Shown: positions 8,769-18,411, counted from the stretch's first letter. The stretch: DNA of 64,000 bases from Mycobacterium botniense (GCF_010723305.1 NZ_BLKW01000004.1:1612001-1676000); one strand, 5' to 3'. Made by a program: numbers and translations. Notes: generated by a model from the sequence alone, not told the origin.

Positions 8769-9399
8769 ACGACATGTCCTTTGATCGCTGTGGCAGGGTG
8801 CGAACGCGCAAACGCGCATCGGACATTACCCAAGAGTAAGCTGAGACGCAACACACATTTTCTTGTGAACTGTGAGGCTGCTGCATACCCGAGTTGACAC
8901 TGTTACCCGGTTGCTCGCCCGCAGCGACCTCGACCGGACCATGACCATGGCCGGCTGCCGGGGCGCCGATTCTGCACACCCGTCCCGCACGACTCGTCGC
9001 GTCAAAACACGTGTCAGACAACACCATTCGACATAGCCGGTGATGTCTGCAACGGCTGCCGCCCGCTGGCGGCGCGGCGAAAACGGCATCGGCCGGCCGC
9101 CCCCGGCTCACCCCCGCCGACCGCTCTCCCCGCGCGGGCCAGGTGACCGGACTCGCCGCACCGCCGCACAATACTGAACGCGAGCTGATAACGGCCCGCG
9201 GCGCTGTCGCAGCGATGCCACCCGCAGCTGCGAGCGTCGTGTCGCCGCGCAGCGGACACCCGGGCCGGTCGGGTGCCGGCGGGGAACGGGTCGTGCGGCG
9301 CATCGTCCTGATGACGGTCTGCGACCCCGGGAAGACCCCAGACGGCGGTTCAGCAGTCCCACGGAGTCCGTCGACTGGGCGGCGACGACAGACCGGGAG
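8769..9399. other. Intergenic region with no supported gene
   Basis: Contains the promoter side of porin-like gene A and then GC-rich sequence. Reading frames here are long only because of base composition; none has a family match or a ribosome site. Confidence 0.5.
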
Positions 9400-9783
9400 T
9401 TGATCTCGGCAGCTCGCAGTCGCCGGCCCAGCCTCCGGTGGCGCGAGGCCTGCGCATGTCAACGGCGCGCCCGGACCTGAGAACATCGCATCGCTGGATG
9501 TTTCCGCGCTCGGGCGGTACGACATGTTGGCGTCCCGCACCCACGCGACCGAATGGGAGCCCTTCCCGCTCAACAGGTGTGCGGGAAGGGCGCCCACCAC
9601 GGCGAACCCCCTCAGCATCGAGCTCCTGCCCGCCGGGTCGAATATCGCTGAGAGATCACCGAGGTTCAGCGCCGCGCTGAGATCGGCGGCGGCTGAACTC
9701 AGCATCGTGCTCAGATCAGGTAACCGATTCGAGCCTGCGGCCCCGGTCAGGTCGCTGGCGCTTGCGGCCGCACATAACCTGTG
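9400..9783 (-). pseudogene. Truncated second copy of the 3' end of porin-like gene A and its terminator
   Basis: This segment repeats about 7368-7785 at high identity: the downstream flank, the terminator hairpin, and the coding end (SDLTGAAGS...DLSTMLSS...LNLGDLSAIFDPAG). The copy has lost everything upstream of the last 70 or so codons. It has also lost the final codons ADIPTMLLGLIP with the stop, so translation would run on into flank. The hairpin survives at 9554-9596 with 15 of 16 pairs; one U-A pair has become C-G on both sides. Residual of a duplication about 2 kb apart. Confidence 0.85.
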
Positions 9784-9849
9784 AGGGAGCTTAAAATTGT
9801 CATCAATGAAAACTGACTGTCAGTTTGTGACCTTGATCGTGAAAAGTGT

Positions 9850-10162
9850 GGCTGATGTTACCTCTAGCTGGGCATCGGGGCAGTCCTCCGCATCGCCACA
9901 CACCCGCGAATCACCCAAAACCCCTCTCCGACGCCGAGGCGTGGCGATACGTCACAGACTGGCTCGTGGTCCCGGTGTTGATTCCAACTGCGACCGACCT
10001 CACCGCGCGGGTGTGTGCACGATTCTGCGCCAGGTCGTGATTACTGTAAACCTGGTCCCTGATGCGTAGTCGGCTGCTTTCGCGATCGAGTATGGAGTCG
10101 AATTAGTCTCTGCGGATACGGATCTCATGCGCTTCTCCGGTGTTCGCTGGGTTACCCGTTAG
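9850..10162 (+). pseudogene. vapC-type PIN toxin relic
   Basis: Two frames together spell the second half of a VapC. One frame gives KPLSDAEAWRYVTDWL and PTATDLTARVCARF. A second frame gives VITVNLVPDA, a TAG stop at 10068-10070, then SAAFAIEYGVELVSADTDL and MRFSGVRWVTR with stop at 10160. The NLVPDAhhAAhAIEyG and ADTDhxRF segments are the conserved VapC C-terminal acidic motifs. The N-terminal half with the first catalytic aspartate is missing, so at least one frameshift, one stop and one truncation have occurred. No antitoxin partner is visible upstream. Confidence 0.75.
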
Positions 10163-10496
10163 CCCCTGATGAACGCTCGCCACAACAACCGAGGCACCAA
10201 TAGGCGGCACGGGCGGGTCGCCAGTGAGCTCCCTTGGTGCAGGGGCTTTTGGCGGCGGTGCGCAACGGCCGGGCCGGCGCGGTCACAAAAGCCGAGCTCC
10301 TGATCGCTGCCATGGCAGCGTGCCGGCGCCCTTAGGTTGTCTGGGGAGGTTTGCTGGCCTTGGCCAACAGGGACGGCGCACCCTCGGAGTGCCGCAGGGT
10401 GTGGGTCGGCGACACCGACCGCGGCAGGGGCACTGATAGCCGCGTAGCTTGGAGACAAAACACAGAAGACACTGAGATTCTGCTAATAATTATGTA
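10163..10496. other. Intergenic region with no supported gene
   Basis: GC-rich to about 10450, then AT-rich toward the promoter of porin-like gene B. No coding frame with a recognisable start or family. Confidence 0.4.
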
Positions 10497-10525
10497 TTGC
10501 AGGTAAGTATATTTTTCGCTAACGT
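10497..10525 (+). promoter_or_regulatory. Candidate SigA-type promoter for porin-like gene B and the FAAL gene
   Basis: TTGCAG, 17-bp spacer, TAACGT, ending 48 bp before the ATG at 10574, in an AT-rich pocket (10480-10520) that stands out against the GC-rich surroundings. Confidence 0.5.
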
Positions 10526-10573
10526 CTTCTGCTGGACGACGGCCGAAGGCATCACTAGCAGAGGAGCACGGTC

Positions 10574-11770
10574 ATGCAGTTAGCTCTTCGCCCCTACGCC
10601 ACGACCGGCGCGGCGTTGCTGGGCGGTAGTGTCATCGCCCTCACCCCGGTGGCGCCGCCTCGACTCGCTCTGCCCGATATGCAGTCACCGGCGGTGCGGC
10701 TGACCGCCGACGGGATTGACCTCCTCACCCCGTGGATCGACCAGGTCAACGAAGCCTCCGCGAACGCGTCGAGGCTCGTCGACAACTTCGCCCTGGCCCC
10801 GGCGGTGGGGCTGCAGCAGGCCATTGTCAACCAGGTCACCTACCTGGGGGATGTGATCAACGATCCGGCGCAGCTAGGCGCCGTGCTGGTCGATATGAAA
10901 GACAACCTGCAGACCGTGGTGTCGTCGCTGTTGCTGTACGACGCGAGCGATTCGACCTTGTCTGCAGTGCAAGACCACACCCTCAATGGCCTGCACAGCC
11001 TCGTCGCGCAAATTCTTCCCGGTGAGTTACCCGAGTCCGACCAGGCCTTGGCCACGACGATCGTCAATGTGCTGTCGTCCCCGGCCAGCGCCATGCTCAT
11101 CGGCGCCCTGGGTCCGATCATCAGCCCCGGGGTGTCGCTGATCAACAGCGCCGAGGCGATCATGGCCGCGCTCTCCGCCGATGACCCCTCGGCAGCGTGG
11201 CAGGCCCTGTTGGCGACGCCAGCGGACTTTGTGGGCGCTTTCTTCAACGGTGCCACCCTCAATCTCGACTTCCTGGTACCGCTGTTGCCGAAGAGCTTCG
11301 ACATCACCGCGCTCAGCTACGCCTTCGGCGGGCTGCTCACCCCGGGTGATGTGTCGCAAACGTACGATTTCTACAACAGCTCCGGCGACGTCATCCAATC
11401 GATCCCTGCTGTGGGTGGCTCCATGCTCAACGCCCTCGGCATCACCGCCCTAGGGGTTCCCATTCCCGGTGAGCCGGTCGGCCCGATTGCCGCACTGGAG
11501 AGCTTCTCCCAGATTGTCGGGGTGCTGCTCGGCGATAACTGGGATGCCAAAGGACACCCGCCGGTTCCCCCACTGTCCACGCTGACCTTCCCGACCATCC
11601 CGACTGGCGACTCGGGCAGCGCTGCGGCTGTGTTTACCGACGCGCTGAACGCATTCAACGTGGACGACCTCGGCACTGCCGATTCGCTCACGGCTCTGCT
11701 GAGCGGCGGGATGGCTGAACTGGCAGCGCTGCCGGAGCATATCCTCAACGGCCTGCTCGCTCTGTTCTAG
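10574..11770 (+). CDS. Secreted porin-like protein B (MxLALRPY family)
   Basis: 398 residues starting MQLALRPYATTGAALLGGS, the same signal-like N-terminus as protein A. A GAGGAG ribosome site lies 7 nt upstream. The body is Leu/Ala/Ser-rich with segments such as PADFVGAFFNGATLNLDFL that parallel the FVDALFTGN and LVDAFLNGDSS segments of the paralogues. No cysteine pair or active-site motif is visible. It is followed after 55 bp by a fatty-acyl-AMP ligase gene on the same strand, so the two may be cotranscribed. Same functional uncertainty as protein A. Confidence 0.75.
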   Translation: MQLALRPYATTGAALLGGSVIALTPVAPPRLALPDMQSPAVRLTADGIDLLTPWIDQVNEASANASRLVDNFALAPAVGLQQAIVNQVTYLGDVINDPAQLGAVLVDMKDNLQTVVSSLLLYDASDSTLSAVQDHTLNGLHSLVAQILPGELPESDQALATTIVNVLSSPASAMLIGALGPIISPGVSLINSAEAIMAALSADDPSAAWQALLATPADFVGAFFNGATLNLDFLVPLLPKSFDITALSYAFGGLLTPGDVSQTYDFYNSSGDVIQSIPAVGGSMLNALGITALGVPIPGEPVGPIAALESFSQIVGVLLGDNWDAKGHPPVPPLSTLTFPTIPTGDSGSAAAVFTDALNAFNVDDLGTADSLTALLSGGMAELAALPEHILNGLLALF

Positions 11771-11825
11771 TCGGCACCTGTCGGCGCGGCAGGCGACGAC
11801 CCCAGCGAACGAGACGCGACAGCAA

Positions 11826-13637
11826 ATGACCGCGCTGACTCTGGTGGATCTGCTGCAGGAACGGGCTGGCCTTTACCACGACAAGGTGGCGTTCAGCTTC
11901 TCCTACTACGGCGATGGGGTAGACAGCACCCAGCTGACCTATCGCGAGCTGGAAAACAAGGCACGAGCGATCGCATCGCGGCTGCAACAACACGGTGCCG
12001 CCGGTGAGCGGGTGCTGGTGATATGCCGCCCGGGACTGGACTGCATCGCCGCCTTTTTCGGGTGCGTCTACGCCGGTGCGGTTGCCGTGCCGGTACATCA
12101 GCGGCTCGCACCGCGGCTACGATCGGTCGTCCCCGACGCCCAAGCCGGCTTCGCACTCACCACCCCCGAGACACCACCCGAGGTGCGGGCCGCCGTCGAC
12201 CTTCTCGCCGCGAAGCGGCCCCTGCAGTGGTTTACCACCGACGCGGACGACGCCGAGCACTGGGTGGCGCCCGACATCGACGCGGACGCTGTCGCCATGG
12301 TCCAGTACACCTCCGGCTCCACCGGCTCGCCGAGGGGCGTTGTGCTCACCCACCGCAACCTTGTGCACAACTTGGAAACCATCCGTCAAACCACCCGCGC
12401 TGACGAGTATGGAATCGGTGTGTACTGGCTGCCGCCTCACCATGACTTGGGTCTCATCGGTGGCGTGTTGTCCACCCTGTACGTCGGACGCACCACCATG
12501 CTGATGTCGCCGACGGCGTTCATCAAGCGCCCGCTGCGCTGGCTGGAAGCCATCTCCCGATATCGCGGCACCATCACCACCGCGCCGAACTTCGCTTACG
12601 ACTTGTGTGTCGAGCACAGCAGCCCGGCCGAGCGCGCCGCCCTCGACCTGTCCAGCCTGTCCACCGCGATGAATGGCGCCGAGCCGGTGCGCGAGGCCAC
12701 CCTGACGGCGTTCGCCGACGCGTTCGCCCCGGCCGGTTTCCGGCCCGAAACCTTTTCCCCAGTCTACGGATTGGCGGAGGCCACGCTGATGGTATCCGGT
12801 GGACGGCGCACGGCGCTGCCGACGGTTGTCCACATCGATCGCAACGCGCTGGGCGAGGACCGCGTCGCCGAGACCCCGCCGGATGATCCGGCCGCTGCAG
12901 CAGTGGTGGGGTGCGGCCGGCCCCGACAGCACATCGTCATCGTGGACCCGGAGACCCGCCTGCGCCGCGGGCCCGATGAGGTCGGGGAGATCTGGATCAC
13001 CGGACCCAGTGTTGCCCAAAGTTATTGGAACCGGCCCGAGGACACCGAGCGCACCTTCGCGGCGACGGTGGCCGACACCGGGGAGGGCCCGTTCCTGCGC
13101 ACCGGCGATATGGGTTTCCTGCGCGGCGGCGAACTGTTTGTCACCGGGCGATGCAAAGACCTCGTCGTCATCGGCGGCCGCAACTACTACCCCAATGACA
13201 TCGAGGAAACCGTGCAAAACTGCCACCCGGCGTTTATGTCAGGCCGCGGCGCGGTGTTTGCGACCCCACCCGCCGAGGGCGCCGCCGACCAGCTCGTCAT
13301 TGTGCAGGAGGTTAACCGCGATCGTATCGGTCAGGCCGAACTCACCGAAATGGTCGACGCTATCCAGGCCGCACTCTCCGACCACCACGGGATCACGGCA
13401 CGATCGGTGATCCTGGTCGGGCCGATGCGGATCCCCACCACGTCGAGTGGCAAGATCCAGCGCGGACTGTGCAAACAGCAGTTCCTCGACCGCACCCTCG
13501 AGACCCTGGCCGAATGGCACGGCCCGCCCCAACCCGACAATGGCGTCACCACCGACAAGCTGGCGGCGGCGATCAAAATCGCCGGGCTCGTCACACTCGC
13601 CTCAGCGCTGCAGCAGCGGTCCGCTGAACAAGGCTGA
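11826..13637 (+). CDS. Fatty-acyl-AMP ligase / FadD family AMP-dependent synthetase
   Basis: 603 residues, ANL superfamily. Motifs in order: the P-loop-like YTSGSTGSPRG near 160-170, YGLAEATLMVSGG near 320, the hinge LRTGDMGFL near 420, GRNYYPNDIEETV, and the C-terminal lysine in TSSGKIQRGLC. Length and the LPPHHDLGLIGG and YGLAEATL segments point to the FAAL (FadD32/FadD23-like) branch, which makes acyl-adenylates for transfer to a carrier protein or polyketide synthase. No polyketide synthase or carrier gene is nearby, so its partner is unknown. It may share a transcript with porin-like gene B. Confidence 0.9.
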   Translation: MTALTLVDLLQERAGLYHDKVAFSFSYYGDGVDSTQLTYRELENKARAIASRLQQHGAAGERVLVICRPGLDCIAAFFGCVYAGAVAVPVHQRLAPRLRSVVPDAQAGFALTTPETPPEVRAAVDLLAAKRPLQWFTTDADDAEHWVAPDIDADAVAMVQYTSGSTGSPRGVVLTHRNLVHNLETIRQTTRADEYGIGVYWLPPHHDLGLIGGVLSTLYVGRTTMLMSPTAFIKRPLRWLEAISRYRGTITTAPNFAYDLCVEHSSPAERAALDLSSLSTAMNGAEPVREATLTAFADAFAPAGFRPETFSPVYGLAEATLMVSGGRRTALPTVVHIDRNALGEDRVAETPPDDPAAAAVVGCGRPRQHIVIVDPETRLRRGPDEVGEIWITGPSVAQSYWNRPEDTERTFAATVADTGEGPFLRTGDMGFLRGGELFVTGRCKDLVVIGGRNYYPNDIEETVQNCHPAFMSGRGAVFATPPAEGAADQLVIVQEVNRDRIGQAELTEMVDAIQAALSDHHGITARSVILVGPMRIPTTSSGKIQRGLCKQQFLDRTLETLAEWHGPPQPDNGVTTDKLAAAIKIAGLVTLASALQQRSAEQG

Positions 13638-13887
13638 CGCCACGTCATCGAGAAACAATGACCGCGCAATGAGCTCAATCAGCAGGGCACGCCCAGCACC
13701 GCCTGCGCCGCAATGACTTTCGGATCTCACTTCGGTGGTGTGCGACGGCCCGCGCTTGACAACTCCTGAACGCAATCCTGAACGCAACGCCGCCGTGACT
13801 GCTGTGCGAGCATCATTGCGGTGTCGGTCAGGGTCGCGCCGCGGGTCCGGGCCCACCGCTGCGGGTCCGAGCCCACCGGGGCGCGCG

Positions 13888-14973
13888 TCAGGGGATCAGG
13901 GCCGGCAGCATCGCGGGAAGCTCCGCTGCGAGCCCGGCCAGCGATGAGGCCAGCCCCGCCGGGTCGAACAGCGCCGCGAAATCAGCGGGGTTCAGCAGCG
14001 AGCCCAAATCCGTCGGGTTCAGCGCCGCGCTGAGGTCGCTGAGCGCCGCGGAGGGGTCCAATGCGGCGGCGGCGCTGGTCGACGTCGGCGTGATTGCCTC
14101 GGCGACAGCGTTACGTACCTCCAACAACCCATAAATCAACCCGCCGAGACCCGGATAGAGAACGCCCGGATTCGAGCTGTCCCCGTTGAGAAAGGCGTCG
14201 ACCAGGGTGGTCGGGGCCAGGACAACCGTTTCGGCAAACGCCAGCGGATTTGCGGTCTGCATCGCCGCGATCAGGTCGGCCAGGATTCCCCCGGTGGCGT
14301 TCACCAGGCTGCCCGGCGGGTCGATCAGGCCAAGTGCGGCGAAGATCTGGCTTTGGAAGAACGCTGTGGCCGCAGCTTCCAGATTCTTCAGCGACGCCTC
14401 GACGACCTGCGGGACCGCCATCAACAACGGAGTAGCAGCCTCCAGCAGCGGAGTGAGGACGGGGTTGGACCAGAAGAAGCTGTAAAACCCGGTCTGGAAC
14501 GTGTCGAGGGACATCAGGTCAGACAGGGCGCTTTGTTGGGCGGGTATGAAGTCGGTGCTGAAATAGTTGACGACGCTCGTGGCCGAATCTTCGGCCGCAG
14601 TGGCCAGGCTGGTGGCGTAGCCGATCTGGTTGGTCAGAATCTGCTCGAGGATAAATGGGCCCGCCAGCGCCATATCGGCCAAACTGCTGGAATTGGCGAG
14701 GGTGTCCGCGAACAGCTGTAGCGGCCCGACCAGCGCGTAGGGGGCAGAGTCGCCCAGGCTGCTCGCCGGACTCAGCAGCTCACCGATGAGGCCCGACGAC
14801 GATCCGCCCGCTTCGGTGATGGCGTTGACCATCTGACTGGCGTCGCTCACCAGACCGGTGAGGTCGGCTCCCGCGGTGAGCTGGACGTCGCGCTGCTGCA
14901 GCGCCCCTGGCGGCAGTACCGCCGGGGTGACGGCGGCACTGGCGGCAATGACAGCGCGCGGAGCAACCCGCAT
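13888..14973 (-). CDS. Secreted porin-like protein C (third paralogue)
   Basis: 361 residues from ATG 14973, with GGAAGG upstream. The short signal-like N-terminus is MRVAPRAVIAASAAVTPAV. The C-terminus repeats the paralogue pattern: DLSAALNPTDLGSLL, LFDPAGLASSL and a final PALIP, matching DLSAALNLGDLSAIFDPAG...GLIP of protein A. The body includes LAAMQTANPLAFAETV-type segments comparable to DIVTAMQDGQYLTALSDIV of A. Transcribed away from the FAAL gene. It ends close to a 20-bp direct repeat (GCGGGTCC...) at 13841-13880. Confidence 0.72.
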   Translation of the reverse strand: MRVAPRAVIAASAAVTPAVLPPGALQQRDVQLTAGADLTGLVSDASQMVNAITEAGGSSSGLIGELLSPASSLGDSAPYALVGPLQLFADTLANSSSLADMALAGPFILEQILTNQIGYATSLATAAEDSATSVVNYFSTDFIPAQQSALSDLMSLDTFQTGFYSFFWSNPVLTPLLEAATPLLMAVPQVVEASLKNLEAAATAFFQSQIFAALGLIDPPGSLVNATGGILADLIAAMQTANPLAFAETVVLAPTTLVDAFLNGDSSNPGVLYPGLGGLIYGLLEVRNAVAEAITPTSTSAAAALDPSAALSDLSAALNPTDLGSLLNPADFAALFDPAGLASSLAGLAAELPAMLPALIP

Positions 14974-15489
14974 CCTCGTTTCCTTCCACGACGTTCCACG
15001 GGTAAACAGGCGAACAACTCCGGCGAGACTACATGAGAATAATCTGATAGGCAAACAATATGGTTGGTCGGCGACAATACCGGCGCGTCGCGCAATCTGA
15101 CCAACACCTGAGCAACGAGTGCGGCTTCGGGTGACGCTGAGAATGCTCGTCTCATGCGGTCACCGTATCCACATAGGTAGTTTGCTGGACTTGAGCAGAT
15201 CGGCCCCCGCCGCTGATGCTGCTATGTGGAAATATCTCTGCTGCAGAGCCTTTTACAGCGCTACCTAATATTCCGAGCGGTAGTATGATCGGCCTGAACG
15301 ATAGCTGGCGACCAATAAGACAGGCCTCTAATATGGCCGCATTCCTCAGCGGCAATCGCCACATGTCCGGCGCTCAGCCCGCAGCCGCCACCCCGTGCCT
15401 GTCCTTATCGACACCGCACGCAGACCTGAGAGGTAGCTGAGAACGCGATGCGGGCCGGAAACCCGGGCCGGTGGGCATAGCGCGCCGGC
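14974..15489. other. Intergenic region with no supported gene
   Basis: Upstream side of porin-like gene C and downstream side of the DapA-like gene. The part from about 15040 to 15340 is noticeably more AT-rich than the surroundings. I see no gene or clear hairpin. Confidence 0.4.
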
Positions 15490-16383
15490 TTAGCCCACGG
15501 TGAGCAGTCTGCGCAGTTCGGCGCGGTCCTCAGCCTCGAGCGGCAGCAGCGGAAGACGCGGATCCCCGACGGGGAACCCGAGCAGATCCAGCCCGGCCTT
15601 GACGGTGGTGGGTAAACCACCGCTGACGATGAACTGCAGCAGCGGTTTGAGGTCGGTGTAAATCGTGTGCGCCGTGTCCCACTCGCCGGCGCGCGCCGCG
15701 GTGTACAGATCCAGGCACGGCTGCGGCCGCAGGTTGGGTGCCGCCGTGCACCAGCCCGCCGCGCCGACCCGCAACGCGTCGAGCACCAACGGATTGCTGC
15801 CGTTGTAAAACGGCAACTGCCCGCCGCTCAGCTCGGCGATGCGGCGCATCCGCGACAGCTCACCAGTGGACTCCTTGACCATGGTGAGGTTGTCGACCGT
15901 ATCGAACATGCGCACCAGCAGCTCGGGACTCATGTCCACCCCGCTGGTGGCCGGGTTGTTGTAGGCCATGATCGGGATGCCGATGGCCGCGCCGACCCGG
16001 GTGTAATGCCCGAGTATCTCCCGCTCGCTGAGTTTCCAATACGACACCGGGATCACCTGCACCGCATCGGCTCCAGCCTTTTCGGCGTAGCGGGCACGCC
16101 GGATCGTGTTGGCAGTGGTCAAGTCGGAGACGCCGACAATGACGGGCACCCGGCCGTCGGCCGCGGCGATCGTCGTGTCGACCACGGTGTCGAACTCGCG
16201 CTCGTCGAGATAGGCCAGCTCGCCGGTGCTGCCCAGCGCGGCGATCGCATGGACCCCCGCGGCGATCAGCCGCTCGATCAGCGCCGTCAGTGTCATGGTG
16301 TCGACGGTGTCTGAGCCCGCAGAGAACGGCGTCACCGGGTAGGCGATGATGCCGTGGATGGGGGGCGTAGCGGGTTCGGACAC
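15490..16383 (-). CDS. Dihydrodipicolinate synthase/N-acetylneuraminate lyase family aldolase
   Basis: 297 residues, a class I pyruvate-type aldolase of the DapA/NanA superfamily. The Schiff-base lysine is K170 (MVKESTG), the catalytic tyrosine Y141 (MAYNNP), and the GSTGE carboxylate-binding loop is at 51-55. Not a housekeeping dapA: it lies in a two-gene unit with a class II aldolase (18 bp downstream of that gene), which suggests catabolism of a sugar acid or keto acid. The true substrate cannot be told from sequence. These two genes are absent from the matching M. tuberculosis interval as I remember it. Confidence 0.9.
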   Translation of the reverse strand: MSEPATPPIHGIIAYPVTPFSAGSDTVDTMTLTALIERLIAAGVHAIAALGSTGELAYLDEREFDTVVDTTIAAADGRVPVIVGVSDLTTANTIRRARYAEKAGADAVQVIPVSYWKLSEREILGHYTRVGAAIGIPIMAYNNPATSGVDMSPELLVRMFDTVDNLTMVKESTGELSRMRRIAELSGGQLPFYNGSNPLVLDALRVGAAGWCTAAPNLRPQPCLDLYTAARAGEWDTAHTIYTDLKPLLQFIVSGGLPTTVKAGLDLLGFPVGDPRLPLLPLEAEDRAELRRLLTVG

Positions 16384-16401
16384 GGGCGGGCTCCTTCGTG
16401 G

Positions 16402-17187
16402 TCAGCTGCGCAGCACATCGGGGTGCCGGGCCAGCGCGCGACGCGCGTAGTAGGCGAAGTTCGCCCGGCTGCGCTGCGGTGTCAACGTCCAGTCGTGGGC
16501 CTCACGGGCCAGCCGCTCAGGCAGTTCTTTGACCGTGCCCGCCGCCATCGCGGCCAGCTGCAACCTGGCCGCGCGCTCGATCAAAAGTGCCAGCGAACAG
16601 GCTTCCTCGACGCTGGCCCCGGCCACCACCTGGCCGTGGTGAGCCAACAGGATGGCCTTTTTGTCGCCGAGGGCGGCGCTGATGATCTCCCCCTCCTCGT
16701 TACCCACCGGCACCCCGGGCCATTCGGCGAGAAACGCGCAGTCGTCGTATAGCGGTGTGGTGTCCATGTGCGCAACGATCAGCGGCACTTCCAGCATCGA
16801 CAACGCCGCCACGTGAAAGGCATGGGTGTGCACGATGCAGGTGACATCCGGACGGGCGCGGTAAATCCAACTGTGGAAACGGTTGGCGGGATTGGCCATG
16901 CCCTGACCGTCGAGCACGTGCAGATCCTCGTCGACGAGCAGCAGATTGTCCTCGGTGATCTCATCGAATCCCAGCCCCAGCTGCTGGGTGTAGTAGGTCG
17001 CGGGCTCGTCGGCGCGGGCGGTGATCTGACCGGCCAGACCCGAGTCATGGCCGGCGTCGAACAGCACCCGACACGTCAGTGCCACCTTCTGCCGGATCGT
17101 CAGCCCCGAATCGGTGACGTTGGCGGCCAGGCTCTCCTGGGCGCGGCGCATTAACTCGGATTTGGCATCGGAAAACGTGGTTGCCAT
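16402..17187 (-). CDS. Class II aldolase/adducin family protein
   Basis: 261 residues from ATG 17187; the open frame extends to 17334 but the start MATTFSDAKSEL has a GGAGCC ribosome site. Zinc-ligand histidines H120 and H122 (VHTHAFH) and H183 (LAHHGQ) fit the fuculose-phosphate aldolase fold. Such proteins carry out retro-aldol cleavage or related decarboxylation. It is probably cotranscribed with the DapA-like gene that follows. Substrate unknown. Confidence 0.88.
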   Translation of the reverse strand: MATTFSDAKSELMRRAQESLAANVTDSGLTIRQKVALTCRVLFDAGHDSGLAGQITARADEPATYYTQQLGLGFDEITEDNLLLVDEDLHVLDGQGMANPANRFHSWIYRARPDVTCIVHTHAFHVAALSMLEVPLIVAHMDTTPLYDDCAFLAEWPGVPVGNEEGEIISAALGDKKAILLAHHGQVVAGASVEEACSLALLIERAARLQLAAMAAGTVKELPERLAREAHDWTLTPQRSRANFAYYARRALARHPDVLRS

Positions 17188-17337
17188 CGGGGCTCCTGGA
17201 TCGTCGTGCCTGATAACTGAACACCATAGGAAACGTTGTGTGATCGGGGGGACGCCGCTGACCGAGGATGCCGTCGACCAGGACAGGAGACGGGCCGTGA
17301 AAGTCGCGCGGGGCCGGGAGTTTCGCCGCGTCACACC

Positions 17338-18351
17338 TCAAAACAGTGCAGGCTGGACCGGTGCCGGCGGTGCTGCCACCGCCGGCGCCATCGTCACCGG
17401 CCGGTGGTCGCCCGATAGCCGGTATTTTGCGATCAGCGGCGCGACCCGCTGTCTCAACTCGTCGCGATAGTCCCGAGGCAGGTAGGCGCTGCGCCGGTAT
17501 AGGTCGCGGTACCGGCCAACCAATTCGGGACGCGAACGCGCCAGCCAGGACAGGAACCATCCGCGGGTCGAGCCGCGCAGATGCAGCCCGAACACCGTCA
17601 CACCGGTGGCGCCGGCGGCCGCGATCCGGCCCAGCAGCTCGTCGAGATGCTCCGCGCTGTCGGTCACGTACGGCAGCACTGGTGCGACCATCACATGGCA
17701 GCCCAGTCCGGCCGCGCGGATCGCGCTGATCAGGCCCAGCCGCGCGTGTGGCGTGGGTGTTCCGGGTTCGACGTCACGGTGCAGCTGTGGGTCCGCGATC
17801 GCCAACGACACCGCCAGTGACACTGAAACCTGTTGTGATGCTTGAGAAATCAGTGCAAGATCGCGGCGCAGCAGGGTTCCCTTGGTGAGGATGGAAAACG
17901 GCGTTCCGGATTCTGCCAGCGCACCGATGATCCCGGGCATCAGTGCATATCGGCCCTCGGCCCGCTGGTAGGGATCGGTGTTGGTGCCCAGGGCAACGGT
18001 CTCACGCCGCCACGACGGCCGGCGCAGCTCGCGGCGCAGCACCTCGGCGACATTGGTTTTGACGACGATCTGCGTGTCGAAGCCGGTGCCGCAGTCGAAC
18101 TCGAGGTATTCGTGCGTCGGACGGGCGAAGCAGTAGCGGCAGGCGTGCGAACAGCCCCGATACCCGTTGACGGTGTAGCGGAACGGCAGCGCGGCGGCCT
18201 CAGGAACTGTGTTGAGCGCCGACTTGCACAGCACCTCGTGGAAGGTCAGGCCGTCGAACTGCGGAGTGCGCACACTGCGCACCAGCCCGAGCCGCTGCAG
18301 CCCGGGCAGTGCTCCGTCGTCGACGTCGACACCTTGGGTCGCCCACCGCAT
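17338..18351 (-). CDS. Radical SAM protein, Rv2578c-like
   Basis: 337 residues. The 4Fe-4S cluster motif CxxxCxxC is at C67, C71 and C74 (GCSHACRYCF). Other family segments are LGTNTDPYQRAEG and SILTKGTL. This is the Rv2578c-type family, related to spore photoproduct lyase-like/SplB-like radical enzymes, with no assigned substrate. It matches the M. tuberculosis protein (340 residues) closely by memory. Its position between the aldolase pair and hisS fits the conserved gene order. Confidence 0.9.
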   Translation of the reverse strand: MRWATQGVDVDDGALPGLQRLGLVRSVRTPQFDGLTFHEVLCKSALNTVPEAAALPFRYTVNGYRGCSHACRYCFARPTHEYLEFDCGTGFDTQIVVKTNVAEVLRRELRRPSWRRETVALGTNTDPYQRAEGRYALMPGIIGALAESGTPFSILTKGTLLRRDLALISQASQQVSVSLAVSLAIADPQLHRDVEPGTPTPHARLGLISAIRAAGLGCHVMVAPVLPYVTDSAEHLDELLGRIAAAGATGVTVFGLHLRGSTRGWFLSWLARSRPELVGRYRDLYRRSAYLPRDYRDELRQRVAPLIAKYRLSGDHRPVTMAPAVAAPPAPVQPALF

Positions 18352-18411
18352 CCCTCAATTCGAACATGGGTTCGATTCATTGTCAACGGCGCCGTCCCGG
18401 TGTGTACCGCG

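Noticed and set aside
8605..9705. 366-residue minus-strand frame
   Set aside because: It starts inside the truncated porin copy and then runs through intergenic DNA into the antisense-frame of porin-like gene A; a by-product of lost stop codons.
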